Translations under genes and position numbers: made by a program
Source: Heloderma charlesbogerti
Lineage: Eukaryota; Chordata; Lepidosauria; Squamata; Helodermatidae
NCBI GenBank assembly: GCA_026122225.1
Contig: JANEZZ010000793.1
Coordinates: forward strand, 2,418,001 to 2,482,000
Length of the DNA: 64,000 bases
Direction of reading: 5' to 3'
Shown here: positions 11,894-22,887 of the stretch, one piece after another
Numbering within the stretch: the first letter of the stretch is position 1
How the letters are laid out: each line of letters opens with the position of its first letter
The notes under the pieces: model-generated
What the model was told of the DNA's origin: nothing
Databases searched by the model: none
What the model saw: only the letters and a program-made list of their open reading frames with translations

Positions 11894-12506
11894 TAGGGAT
11901 GGACGAAAGTCACTTACCAGATCCCAAAGCTTGCTTCGCGGTGGGGGGGAGGAGCTCCGTCCCTCCCCCCGAAATTCTGGCTGGGGGGAGGTGCCCCGTC
12001 CCTCCCCACTGAAATTCTGGCTGGGGGGGAGGCGCCCCATCCCTCCCCGCCGAAATTCTGGCTGGGGGGTGGCGCCCCGTCCCTCCAGCCGCGAAATGTC
12101 ATCTCTTGCCAGGACGCAAATGGCGGCGGCCGTAGCTGCTGCCGTTTGTATCCCTGCTGTCAGCCGTGATAGGCTACGTAAACGTTTACATAGCCTATCA
12201 CGGTGTTTTTTTAAAATCTAGCCGTGATAGGCTACATAAATCTTTACGTAGCTTATCATGTTTGCTTGTTTCGTTTTGTTTTTTTACTTGGAAATGGTGG
12301 CGGTGGCAGCCGGTCGGAAAACCGGCCGCCGCCGCCGCACCACCGATGGAGCCGTCACCACCAGGGACATTTGACCAAGGTAAGTCCCGTCCCGGGGGTG
12401 GGGGGGCGGGGGGGGTGGCAGACCGTTTCTCCACCAATTTCGGGGGGCCGAATGCGCTGGCATTCAGCCTCCCCGAGATTCGTGGAGAAATTCTCTGACA
12501 TCCCTA
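11894..12506. mobile_element. Palindromic hAT-like MITE, intact, TSD CTTTGGAT
   Basis: It runs from TAGGGATGGACG to TGACATCCCTA and is flanked by perfect 8-bp duplications CTTTGGAT (11886-11893 and 12507-12514). Eight-base duplications and these termini fit hAT transposition. It contains G/C-rich repeated segments with GAAATTCTGGCTGGGGGG, two GTGATAGGCTACGTAAA-type palindromes (12165-12260) and an AGGTAAGT at 12378-12385. No transposase is encoded. Confidence 0.9.
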
Positions 12507-13810
12507 CTTTGGATAAGCTAGCTGGCTGATATTATAGTGGCTGGGTGAATTCGTTTTCCTTGGGGCCCCTTTCTGATGGCTTAATTCCATTGGATGGCCA
12601 GTACTGCAAAAGGCATTGCGTGCTGGGGGGAAAAAACCAACCAACCCCCTGTTGGCCTGAATTGACCTTAGACGTCAACTGACATCATAAAAATAGAAGT
12701 GATTTGTCACCCATGTGCTAGCCTTTCTTGCACGTGTGCGTTTCCCCCTCTTTCAAGACCTTGCTGATTTGTAAAATGAAGCTGTCTCCTGAAGCCTGGC
12801 TAGTCAGTGCGAGTTAATGAGGTTCTACTGCATCCTTTCACACAGACGAACAAGAAGACAATAGGTGGCAATGCAGGAGAAATAATTTAAAAGATTAAAT
12901 ACCTTCATTTTCTATAGTGTCAACTACATTGTTGACAAGCTGTATGACAGTCACTATGGAAGCTTGTGGGAGAAGGAGAGCAGAAATAAAGGGAAGGACA
13001 GCTTCATATTAGTATTTATAACACACAGCGTTGTAAGGTTACCAATATTAAATTTCCACAGACAGATTTGCAGAGCGGGGTGGGGGTGAGAGGTTGTATT
13101 GTGGGGGTGGGCTGTGGCATTAATGAATTATGCAGTGGCTTGAAGGACATTTCAATTTCAGATAATCCCATTCATCTCCCCCCCCACCGCCCCCTGCAAC
13201 AGAAAAGCAAATGGGGATACATTCAAAAGCAGCACTTTCAGAAAGCTCATATGCGGTGATGAATATCAGTTCATAAATTCAGCCTAGATTGTCCAGCAGG
13301 TTCAGTTAAGCAGGACAGTATCTTGTCTACCTGACACTAATCTCTAATTAATCCTTGCTTAAAAGCCTCCGGAGGCAGGCTGCTATCCTCCAAGCAGCCA
13401 TTATCTTTTAGGCAATCATAAAAATACGAGGTGGTTTGGAAGTCTTCTTGGCTTAAATCTTTTTCCAATAGGAATGCTTTTACTTATTATGTACTGCCTG
13501 CAGGACAAAGCCCTTGTGGCTCAGTGACTGAATTCGGCAGTCTTAATTAGAAGACCATGAACAAATAGCTTTCATTTAAAGTCCATCATATATATATTTC
13601 ACAATCCTAAAGATCAGAGATGGCCAGCCTTTCAGCACTTAGACAGCCACATTTTTATTAGCTGTGTAGAAGAGGACGTTTCATGTCAGGAGCAATTCGA
13701 ACTAGAACCGGTGGACTACTGATCTATGGCACATATGAACATACTTTATACTTTGACCACTGGTTCATCTTGCCTAGTAGCGTCTAGTCCAACCAGCAGT
13801 GACTCTCTAG

Positions 13811-14393
13811 TAGGGATGTTAGAGAAATCCGCTGCGGATTCAAATGAGGCCAGATTCTTTGGAATCCAGCCTCAGGAATCCGCAGCAGATCGAGACCACT
13901 TACCTACCTCCGTTCCAGGAGGACTGGAGACGGAACAGGACTCGGCTGCTTCTTGCCAGCCAGAGCCGTTCACCTCCTCCCTGTCCCTGCCGATTGCCAT
14001 GTCTTAAAAAAAAAAAAAAAAGGCGATCGGGAGGATGTGGCCATAGACTTATAGCAAATAGAGTCATGAATCTTGCGTATAAGCCTATGTGTCCTTAGGC
14101 TTATACGCAAGATTCACGGCTCTATTTTGCGTATAAGTCTATGGGCACATGCGATCAGCAGGATTGCCATTTTTTTTTTCTTAAAGACATGGCAATCGGC
14201 AGGGACAGGGAGGAGGCGAATGGCTCTGGCTGGCAGGAGGGAAGGTAAGTGCCTCCAAGCCAGTTTCCACCCCCCCCCCGGAATCCGAGTGGAGCGGAAC
14301 CGCTCTGGAGGATTCTGGAGGGGAGGAACGGATCACCTCCCCCTGCCACGGATTCCCCACCGGAACAGACGGTGGGGAATCCGTACATCCCTA
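13811..14393. mobile_element. Palindromic hAT-like MITE, variant core
   Basis: It runs from TAGGGATGTTAGAGAAATCC to GTACATCCCTA. The core differs from its neighbours: an inverted repeat built on GGCTTATACGCAAGATTC and ATAAGTCTATG. Both arms carry splice-donor-like sequence (ACTTACCT at 13898-13905, AGGTAAGT at 14243-14250). Flanking 8-mers CTCTCTAG and CTAGGGTC do not match, so the duplication is lost or the boundary differs. Confidence 0.8.
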
Positions 14394-14397
14394 CTAG

Positions 14398-14490
14398 GGT
14401 CACAGGTAAAATTCAACTTTAACTGGATATTGAACACAGAGCTTCCTGTAAAATAAACATGTGCTCTACCACTGAGCTATGGCCTCTCCA
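14398..14490 (-). mobile_element. tRNA-derived SINE 5' part
   Basis: The minus strand reads CATAGCTCAGTGGTAGAGCA (a good A box), then TGTTCAATATCCAG as a degenerate B box. It abuts the right end of the preceding element, which may have inserted next to or into it. Confidence 0.7.
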
Positions 14491-14803
14491 TGTTCTTTTC
14501 CCCCTGTGGCAAGCCATTGGGAGTTGCACAAAGGATGCTGAAGGTGTTACCCTCCCAGGTCCAGCATAGCTCCACCACCCTGGCAGCCCATTAGTTTCTG
14601 CCTAGCCTGGCTATAAATGTTTTTAGGTCAGGCCTGTTGCCTGGGCAACAGCTCGATTCTGGCCTTGTCCTTAAGGCTCTCCAGGAGCCTTTCAAGCCCT
14701 GCTTATTGCATCATCCCCTGCCCTCCTGTTTCTTTCTCAGCAATGCCTAGGCCAAGGGTGCACAACTTTTTTTGCTCCAAAGGTCACATCAGGGCTCTGC
14801 TGG

Positions 14804-15395
14804 TAGGGGTGTATGAACCCCCGCATACCTGGCTCCGCCGGGTTCCGCAGGTGGGGGGAGGTGATCTGTTCCTCCCCCCCGGAATCATGCCCGGCTGGCT
14901 CCGCTCCACGGTCAGGCTGCAGAGCTGCCGGCCAGGCCAACCCGCAGCGGGGCCTCCAGCCGCTGACGGGCTGGTGCGGACGCAAATGGCATCCTGAGTA
15001 GGGGACGCCATTTGCGTCCCTATGGTAGCCCGTGATAGGCTTCGTAAATATTTACGTAGCCCATCACGGCTAAAGCAGGGACGCAAATGGTGCCCCCTAC
15101 GCCATTTGAGTTCCTGCTTTAGCCGTCATGGGCTACGTAAATATTTATGTAGCCTATCACGGGCTACCATAGGGACGCAAATGGCGTCCCCTACTCAGGA
15201 CGCCATTTGTGTCCGCACCAGCCCAGCAGCAGCCGGAGCCGCTGCCGCCAGAGCCGCAGCCAGGTAGGCTCCATTTTGCGGGGCTTTCGCGAGATGGAGG
15301 AGCGGGGGGCTCCGTTCCGCCACGGATTCCGGGGGCCCGAATTCACTGGAATTCGCCCCCCCCGGGATCCATGGCAGAATTCTCTAATATCCCTA
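14804..15395. mobile_element. Palindromic hAT-like MITE, TSD TCTGCTGG/ACTGCTGG
   Basis: Its ends are TAGGGGTGTATGAACC and AATATCCCTA; flanking 8-mers match at 7 of 8. The core is a long inverted repeat: GACGCCATTTGCGTCCC and CGTAAATATTTACGTAG words appear twice, mirrored about 15090. The arms carry CCGGGGGG-rich segments. Confidence 0.88.
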
Positions 15396-15608
15396 ACTGC
15401 TGGGGTGTAGCGGCTGCACATGTGCATGTGTGCACAACTACTCACAGCTACACCACTTACGCACATTCTCAAACCATTCACACACCACATACACACCACT
15501 CACACTCACTCCAGCAGCACCAAATCTTGGTCTTGCAACAACAGCATCTGTTCCATGTCACAGCATCAAAGGAAAAAAAAATGCTCTAGGAACAGGCTCT
15601 ATAGTTCC

Positions 15609-16489
15609 TAGGGATGGGGGAGAATTTCTCCCCGAAACTTCGGGGGGCCGAGTGCCAACGCATTCGGTCCTCCGAAGGTTGTTCGGGGAGAAATTCTCCG
15701 CCCCCCCCGGGATGGGACTTACCTTTCACGAATGTCCCTCCCGGCGGCGGGTCCTGGCGGCGGTTCGGCAGGTCTTCGTCAGGGGCGGGGGCGGCAGCCG
15801 GTCTTTCAACCAGCTGCCGCCGCCATTACAAGAAAAGTAAAAAAAAAAACAAACGCCCCTGTGATAGGCTACGTAACGATTAACGTAGCCTATCATGGCT
15901 AGATTTGCAAAGTCAGCCGTGATAGGCTACGTTAATCGTCACGTAGCCTATCACGGGTGACTTAAAAAAAAAAAAAAGCGCGTACGGCTAATGGCGGCCC
16001 CGATAGGGAGCCGCCATTCGTGTTCTTTATTTGGTCCCTGTAGTCTACGTAAATCTTTACGTAGACTACAGGGACCAAATAAGGAACGTGAATGGCGGCT
16101 CCCTATGGGGGCCGCCATTTGCGTACGCGCTTTTTTTTTTTTTTTTTCAAAGTCACCCGTGATAGGCTACATGACGATTAACGTAGCCTATCACGGCTGA
16201 CTTTGCAGATCTAGCCATGATAGGCTACGTTAATCGTTACGTAGCCTATCACAGGGGCGTTTTTTTTTCTTTTTTTCTTTTGAAGTTCGTGGCCGGGGAG
16301 ACGGGGCGCTTCTCCCCGGCTTGAATTTCGGCTGGGCGAGGCGGGAAGCCTCCCCCCCGTCCTAAATTTCGGCCGTGCAAGGCGGGAAGCCTCCCCCCCC
16401 GGCCTGAACCTCGGGGGGAGCAGCGAAGCGCCTCCCCCCCACCGCAAAGCAAGCTGCGAGACCAGGTAAATGACTTTCGTGCATCCCTA
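15609..16489. mobile_element. Palindromic hAT-like MITE, full length, TSD ATAGTTCC
   Basis: This 881-bp copy has perfect 8-bp duplications (15601-15608 and 16490-16497). The region 15857-16260 is one large inverted repeat centred near 16053 (GTAAATCTTTAC). Its arms contain smaller palindromes: four of the GTGATAGGCTACGT/ACGTAGCCTATCAC type and two hairpins based on AATGGCGGC/GCCGCCATT. ACTTACCT lies at 15717-15724. The left and right terminal arms differ from each other. No open frame suggests a transposase. Confidence 0.92.
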
Positions 16490-17192
16490 ATAGTTCCTGC
16501 TATAGAAACCTTGGTCCTGGAGCATCCCTAGAGATTTCTAGGAAGCTGGCAAGAACCTCCAAGTATGGCTACCTAGGATACTCAGGGACACTATAGGAAT
16601 GAGGTTTCTATGTCAGTGACCATGGGGCCTGTTCCTAGATTTTTTTTTCCTTTGCCCCCTTTTTGGGTGGTGGCAGAAGCCACCAGACATGGCTTGTGGG
16701 GGAGGGGCTCTTCCAGTCCACGGACTGCAGGTTTTGCCCCCTTGGCCTAGGCCTTCTGTGAGACTTGCCCAGTATCTCTCTCCTTCCAGATTCTGGTCTC
16801 ATTCCACTGGGACTTATACCTCCAGTGTGCTGTGTTCCTGGTTTGCTCATGCCCCAGTGCTGACATTTCAGCAAGTGCATTTGCCATGATGTCGAGCTAT
16901 GGGATTTTGAAAAGTTTCGCCAGAGAAAAATCCCCTCATCTATACAATTGCAAAACGTAGAGGAGCACTAATGCTGAAGAAAATGTCATCCCTGGTATAG
17001 GGTTATAGGATCTGGCAGCCTGATACTTAGAAGAAAACTCCCCTTTGTAATAACGTGGGGTTGTTCCATCCATGCAATTGCTTCCCACAGCACTCCAGTA
17101 ATGGAGAGACCAAGGGGAGAGGTGATTGTGAATGATGTGGTGACTTATGGCTAGGGTCACCTGCACTGGTGTGGGACAAACCATATTGTAGG

Positions 17193-17609
17193 TAGGGATG
17201 TACGACTCACTTACCTGTTCCGGTCGGGGCATCCGCTGGGGAGGGGAGGCGCTCTGTCCCTCCCCCCAGAATCCTTGCTGGGGGGGGAGGCGCTCTGTGC
17301 CTCCCCCCCCCGGAATCCTGGCCGGCTGGCTCTACTCCGCGGCCAAGCCACGGAGCTGCCGGCTGGCTCCGGCCGCCTGCAGCCGGACATTTGGCCACTG
17401 GGCAGCCTTGCCGGGACGCAAATGGCGGCTGTCGTAGCCGCCATCATTTGCGTCACTGCAGTGAGCTGTGATAGGCTACGTAAACATTTACGTAGCCTAT
17501 CACGGCAGGGGAAAAAAAACCCCAGCATACACAAATGGCAGTAGCCGCCGCCATTTGCGTACGCTGGGGTTCCCCCCCCACCGTGATAGGCTACGTAAGT
17601 ATTTAGCCC
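17193..17609. mobile_element. Palindromic hAT-like MITE, 3' truncated
   Basis: It starts TAGGGATGTACGACTCACTT, with ACTTACCT at 17209-17216, CCCCCCCGGAATCC arms, a GTGATAGGCTACGTAAAC palindrome (about 17468-17505) and a second started at 17583. It stops abruptly at about 17609. Confidence 0.82.
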
Positions 17610-18114
17610 TGACTCTGAGCTTGGTTCCCAGTAACCAAAAAATCCTATCGCCATCTAGTCGCTGTCTACAAGCCATAGGATTGAGCCCTAAAAGTTTGTC
17701 AAGTCTGAACTACCTCTTAAGGTACAGTCATTCGTGCATTCCTCAGCCCCCATAGCCAGCCCTAAACATTTTGTTGACTGAGGCACATTAGCCAATGGTA
17801 CCCTCTTCCTCCCTCCAAATGACTCCTGAGGGCAGACCAGTTATTTTGGCAAATGATTCAGAAAATACCACAAGTGACTCTCCCACTCACTGGCACTAAA
17901 AATGCAGTAATAATTAAATAACTAACAATTTTCTCCCATTTCATGGCAGCCAAAATCAGATGTGTTGCGGTGGCTATCTTACTCTTCTGAATGGTAGGAC
18001 TGGCTCTTCAGCCCCCCTCCCCACATTACTGGCCCAATGTGTGTGAACAGACTATAGTTCTGGGCAACTCTGGGATTATACCTCTAATACCGTACTTATT
18101 TAGCTTTCCTAGCT

Positions 18115-18340
18115 CCAAACTGCGCATATTTAAATATGCGCAAGTTTTTAACTTTCTGTTTTACATAGCAATCAAAGGCACGAAAATGGCGGGCGCTCAC
18201 TGAACAGGATTGCGGTGAGCCCGGGGAACTCGTCGAGCTTGTGGGCGGCCTGAGCGCAGGTCCGGGGGTGTGTGCAAGCGGGGGCGCCACTTCGGCAAGT
18301 GCGCAGAGAAACTGAGCTAGGGTGAGTTCTTACATCCCTT
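18115..18340. mobile_element. Right part of a hAT-like element (third interior type)
   Basis: It ends GGTGAGTTCTTACATCCC and contains AAATGGCGGGCG and GGCGGCCTGAGCGCAGG. The copy ending at 63014 has a similar end (GGTGAGTTCATACATCCCTA). The left boundary is not resolved. Confidence 0.5.
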
Positions 18341-18624
18341 GTGTAGATACTACAGGTATGGGGTGTTTTTTTTAAGATATCACCTCTGATTTGGCGCATA
18401 GCTGTCAAAAACAAATGATAATGCTGCTCCCACCTTCCCAACTATTCCTTCCAGCTAGACACCAGTTCTGCAGCATCTGTCCTACAGGTTGGACATGCTA
18501 TTCAACGTTTCAGTTGTCTGTAGCACAACAGAGCCTTCCAGAACACCAGTATGTCATACGTTCTTCATGATAAATGAGATCAAAATTACTGCTGTAGAAT
18601 TTGCAGGGGTAGCTATAATCTTAC

Positions 18625-18738
18625 CATTATCATCACCCGAGTCTGACTGGTAAGAGCTGAGGGACTGCACTTCAGAGTTGCTGCCTTTATTGCTTCCTGA
18701 AAAACAGGTCACCTCTTCCACATCGTCAACTCCTTTGC
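18625..18738 (-). CDS. FAT1: FAT1 cytoplasmic exon (114 nt)
   Basis: It encodes about 38 residues of the tail, [19 protein letters not shown] then [17 protein letters not shown], closely matching vertebrate FAT1. The acceptor is gtgtttag; its first bases GC complete a Ser codon begun with A at the end of exon 20207-20859. The donor is AATG followed by gtaag, leaving phase 1. It is the splice platform for the optional 36-nt microexon at 7893-7928, so the tail can read GDDN-AYHW or carry the insert. The residues are Ser/Asp-rich and probably disordered. Confidence 0.96.
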
Positions 18739-19104
18739 CTAAACACACACATAAAAGAAAAGGAAATGGATAGAGTGGATGCACAGATCTCTGTGTTAAA
18801 TCCCATGACATGCTATGGACAGATTCCATTTTACTTGGCTGGAAAATAATTTACTAAACTAGGAAACAAACCAGAAAACAATTGTCTGTCAAGACTAATG
18901 ATCCATAGGGCTGCCGTTCAAGCTACTGAGATACGTAACTTTTTTTTAATGATGGTAAGTGATCATGATACATAAGGAGACAGTTTGGTAGCACTGAAAA
19001 GTATGGACAAAAAGGTTTACTACCGCAAACACTAGCGTAACTGCAGTGCCTTATAAACAGTGTTTTTATCCACAAAAAGGTGGATTCGAGATTAAAAATC
19101 GTGC

Positions 19105-19533
19105 TGCCTGCAGAGATGGACAAAACTGTCAATTTTGGTTTCTCTCAATTTGTCCTTTTTCCAATCCTAAATTAAGTACGTCTTGACCTTGGACCAGCCT
19201 CAAACTGGTTTATCCTGAACTTTGAGAATTGTCTTTTTAACTCTGTATGAAAATTCACAAGCATTTCTGTGTTCTTTTCTCCTAATATATGTATTTTTGT
19301 ATGAATTTTTCCTTAATAAATACATTTTTTGCAAGCAATTTTCCTAACGTAATGCATTTTGGAACGTTATTTACCCTAATATAGGGCTACTTGTATGCAT
19401 TTCTTGATTGGAGAACTCAACTGCAAAATTCGGAGAAATGAAAATTTCAAAGGAATGCGAATTTTGGTTCACATACTGATTAGAAAGTGCAAAATTAGGT
19501 AAAGTTCACTGAACAAATTTCTCTCCCATCCCT
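19105..19533. repeat. AT-rich dispersed repeat
   Basis: It shares AAAATTCA, CTAATATATG and GTATTTTTGTATG words in the same order with 21492-22278, and ends TTTCTCTCCCATCCC like that copy. Its degenerate AGAGATGG/CATCCC ends suggest another, older hAT-like interior type. Confidence 0.5.
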
Positions 19534-20012
19534 TGCTGTGCCCACACATGCTTTGGATGGTGCCCTACCTTCCGTTTCTTGCTTGCTCCCCTCTCTCTCC
19601 TACATCCTCATTTCAAGCATATCTTCTTTCCCCCTCCAACTGCTGCCCCATATACTGTTTCATGTGGAGGAGAGGAAAAGTGGGTTGGAAAACTGGGAAG
19701 ACTAATGGTGGCAGATCTCTGATGGCTAGATTTGGCCCAAAGGTGGCCAGTTAAGAACCCCTATTTTAGTCCCAAATAGCCCTAATATATGTCTGCATTT
19801 GTGGTTTTAATTTGGATGTACATTCTGGTATGTGTCATTTGGCCCCTTTGCTTTTTGAGGACCTGCACCATGTCAGCCAATGCACCATGTAACATGGGAA
19901 ATCAGCCTTGATTTTAATAGACATGTTTTTGTTTTATGTGACTGATACCTGTCCAAGTTTTCAGAATCATGATGTGGACACAAATATATACACACAGATA
20001 GTTTAGGACATG

Positions 20013-20135
20013 TGACCTTGGACCAGTCACAACTTATCAGCCTAACCTACCTCACAGGGTTGTTGCACAGATAAAATGGGAAGGTGAAGTGAATATCACC
20101 TTGAACTGCTTGGAGAGAAAGTTGGATATACTGTA
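20013..20135 (+). mobile_element. Sauria-SINE-like 3' fragment
   Basis: It contains ACCTTGGACCAGTCAC, CAGCCTAACCTACCTCACAG, GGGTTGTTG and CCTTGAACTGCTTGGAGAG, the central and 3' part of the Sauria SINE. The tRNA-like head is missing. Confidence 0.75.
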
Positions 20136-20206
20136 AAGAAAATGTGTACAGAATGAAGGAAGCCAACACCACACATCCAACATTTTCTTTTGCCTGAATG
20201 ACTCAC

Positions 20207-20859
20207 TTTCTGTGCTGTTTTCCCAGGTCTTCCTGATGGAGTCACAATCGGAACGGCACGGAGACACAGCTGGTAGGTTGGGGGCCACACTGCACACTAC
20301 GACGCCCCGCCTTGCTGTTAGGATCCGGGGAGATTCTGGATGGAACGTCGTCATCTCCTGATGCTCCACCCCAAGTCCATCAACTATCTTGTCCAAATTG
20401 TTCCTGGAATCACTCTGGAAGCAGGGGGTGTAGGCCATTGGCCTCACAGGGACCTGAGGTGGCCCCACCTCTTGATAGATATTGCGGCTGTCCCCACTGT
20501 TCCGCATGTTCTTGAATTGAATCCCATTGCTTTTGTGAAGCAGGGCAGCAGTAGCTGGATCTTGGACCAAAGTGATGTTGTTCCGGGAGTAGTTCTTCCT
20601 GAAGACTTTCTTGCGGAATACTATGAAGAGGACTATTAACAAAAAGATGATGAAAAGAACAACGGCAATGCCGATCAGCTCTTCTTTACCCACGTAAGAA
20701 TGTCCGGCTTGGATGTTAGGGACAACCACTGGCCTCAGCCCACAGTACTGGCCCACATATCCAGGAGTGCAGTTGCATAAAAATGAGCCAAATATATTGA
20801 CACAAGAGCCACCATTTTCACACTCCTCTCTTTCACATTCATTAATATCGTCTTCACAC
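20207..20859 (-). CDS. FAT1: FAT1 exon: Ca-binding EGF, transmembrane, proximal tail
   Basis: It encodes about 217 residues. The order is: a calcium-binding EGF-like domain (DDINEC start, six Cys, ending GYVGQYC), a short linker, one transmembrane helix ([20 protein letters not shown]) followed by a basic stop-transfer patch RKKVFRKNY, and the juxtamembrane tail with [36 protein letters not shown] and [20 protein letters not shown], all typical of FAT1. The acceptor ccttcag precedes G, which joins AC from exon 26042-26195 to make Thr; the donor is GAAA then gtgagt, phase 1. The last residues (KTWENSTES) diverge from the mammalian spelling I recall. The protein sits in the plasma membrane with the EGF side outside. 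Confidence 0.97.
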
Positions 20860-21254
20860 CTGAAGGGGGAAAAAAGGTAGATGAGGGATTTCAGCAGTTA
20901 GTATGGCACATTCACACGTACACACAGTAACTCCCCCCTTTTGCTTCCAAATACTTTATTTCCTTTATCGAACCCCACCCATGAAGCCAGCGTGGGTTAT
21001 GAGTAAAGTGATGAACTCAGAGCAGCTTTACACATGACAGATGCACTGTGCACCCACCGATGGTGACATGGAACAACAGGAGGGTTTGTCTATCACTTGG
21101 AAGGCCACAATACATGGCTGGTGGACTTCATTTGGTCGAGGCCAGCTTTCTTTTACCACTCTTCCACTGTAAACTATGATAAAGAATTTGTAGGAGGCAA
21201 GAAGCTCGTGTGCCTTCGCCATCACAAGTCCCTTTTATAGTATTTAATGAAGCA

Positions 21255-21480
21255 TCCTGTTTCCCACAGTGGCCAATCAGATGCCTCTGAGAAGCCCACA
21301 AGTAGGACACAAAAGTAATAGTCTTCTCCCACCATTATTCCCAGCAACTGGCATTCACTGACATATTGCCTCTGATTCTGGAGGCTGCATATGGCCATCA
21401 AGACTAGAAGCCTTGCATACACTTCACCTCCATGCATTTGTCTAATCCCCATTTAAAGCAATCTCAGACAGCCATTTCTA
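21255..21480 (-). mobile_element. CR1-clade LINE 3' fragment
   Basis: It contains CCACAGTGGCCAATCAGATG, AGCCCACAAGTAGGACA and CCCAGCAACTGGCATTCA, matching the same family as 46854-47275. It is diverged. Confidence 0.7.
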
Positions 21481-21491
21481 CATCCCATCAT

Positions 21492-22278
21492 TAGGGATGC
21501 ACAAATCTGCCAATTTCAGTTTTTCTCAGTTTCTCATTTTTCCCAATCTTAAATTCGGTTCAAACTTTGAGAATTTCTTCAGGCTTAAGTTGGGTTCATC
21601 CTGAACTTGGAGATCATTGTTGTTGCTGTTGTTTTATTAAGTTTGCATGAAAATTCATACTAATTTTTTGTGGACACTTCTCCTGATACGTGCATTTTTG
21701 TATGCATTTTTAGCCTCGTATACACATTTTGCAACCTGATTTCTTAGTATAATACATATTTGAATATTATTTTTTCTAACACATGCATTTTTGTGGAGAC
21801 CCCTAGGGTAAAATTTGAAAAAAAAAAAAAGAATTTCGAAGAATAACTGAGTTTAGGTTTGCATAGTGGTTCAAAAGTGTGAAATCAGCAGAAAAAAATT
21901 GACTTACCAACTGAAATTAGCTAAAGGCAAAGTCAAAATATCTGATTTTTACACAATATGGCATGATTTCACTGTATATACAAATCAGGGATATACGCAG
22001 CAATATTTGTCAAAGCCTTTCCTCAGATTATGGAAAAGTGACTAAATGTAATTTGTTATTATGAAGAACCATAACGAAAACCTCCAAGCGGCCAATGGAT
22101 TCCACCTATATTTTTGTCTGTAAAGTAAATGGGAAAATGTTAAATGTACTCTGTCAGTGTCAGCAGATTTAAATTTGATGCATTTATTTGTCATTGCAAA
22201 TAGAAAAAAGAATGTGTGAAATTAGGTAAATTTGTATTAAAATGTGAACTGAATGAATGCATTTCTCTCCCATCTCTA
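21492..22278. mobile_element. AT-rich element with TAGGGATG/CATCTCTA ends
   Basis: It starts TAGGGATGCACAAATCTGCC and ends TCTCTCCCATCTCTA. The interior is AT-rich with repeated ATGCATTTTTGT-like words. The flanking 8-mers do not match, so the hAT assignment rests on the termini only. Confidence 0.55.
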
Positions 22279-22887
22279 ATCCCTTTTGTTGCATTCTCTC
22301 TTTCTCAAATTTGTATCCCACCTTCTTTCCACCAAATATGGGTTAATCTTTTTGCTGCTGGCTCCATAAAGCCAGCCCTACACTTTCTCTCAGTCTGCTT
22401 TATTGTACATGTGAAATCACAGCCTGCACAACTTACGACCCCCCTAGCCAGACAAAGCCTACCACCTATGTATTGTAGCCTGCTGGGTGGTTGGCAACTG
22501 CCCCTGCCCCTCTTGCAACCTACATAAGCAGGAGAACCAGGACATTTAACTGGTGGGCTATCAGTCAAGACTATCTGGGCTATGTTCAGTTTGGTGGGTC
22601 ACAAGCTGTGCAGCCTGCCTTTGAAAAATCAGTCTCTTGCCATCCCACTTCCTGATCTGTAACATGGAAATATGAGTACATTGTTGAAAGGAAAAAAGAC
22701 AGTTACACATGCAGGGCACCATCCCCCACCAGATGTTCCCCTCTGTTGGAGCTGAGGTGTGTTTTCCAGGCAGCCTGCTCTGCACCTTTTAAGCTGCCCT
22801 CAGTGATTTGGAGGGAGGAGGTGCCCATCCCCAGTGTTGAAATAAGATTTAACTCCCAGTCCAGTCAGCATTGGGAAGTGGAAGAAG

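Larger units (their letters stand above)
7223..18624 (-). other. FAT1 last intron (11.4 kb), repeat-filled
   Basis: This intron separates exon 18625-18738 from the terminal exon. It holds the candidate microexon, a SINE inserted in a fold-back element (8.6-9.05 kb), a tRNA-derived SINE (9.05-9.17 kb), a CR1-like fragment (9.67-9.89 kb), an AT-rich hAT-like element (10.19-10.61 kb), six palindromic hAT-like elements between 11.08 and 17.61 kb, and the right end of another element near 18.34 kb. The stretches 12.5-13.8 kb, 16.5-17.19 kb and 17.6-18.1 kb hold nothing I recognise. Confidence 0.85.
18739..20206 (-). other. FAT1 intron, 1.5 kb
   Basis: This short intron contains an AT-rich repeat (about 19105-19533, related to 21492-22278) and a partial Sauria-like SINE (about 20013-20135) just downstream of the donor of exon 20207-20859. 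Confidence 0.8.

Noticed and set aside
11643..12221. 192-codon open frame on the plus strand
   Set aside because: It runs into a palindromic hAT-like element with G/C-rich repeats; the apparent protein is a translation of the element's arms.
13560..13600. ATATATATA stretch considered as a TATA box
   Set aside because: No adjacent transcription unit or other promoter feature; short AT runs are common here.
15857..16260. CRISPR-like repeated palindromes
   Set aside because: Repeats are inverted, not direct with uniform spacers, and the DNA is vertebrate; they are the MITE core.
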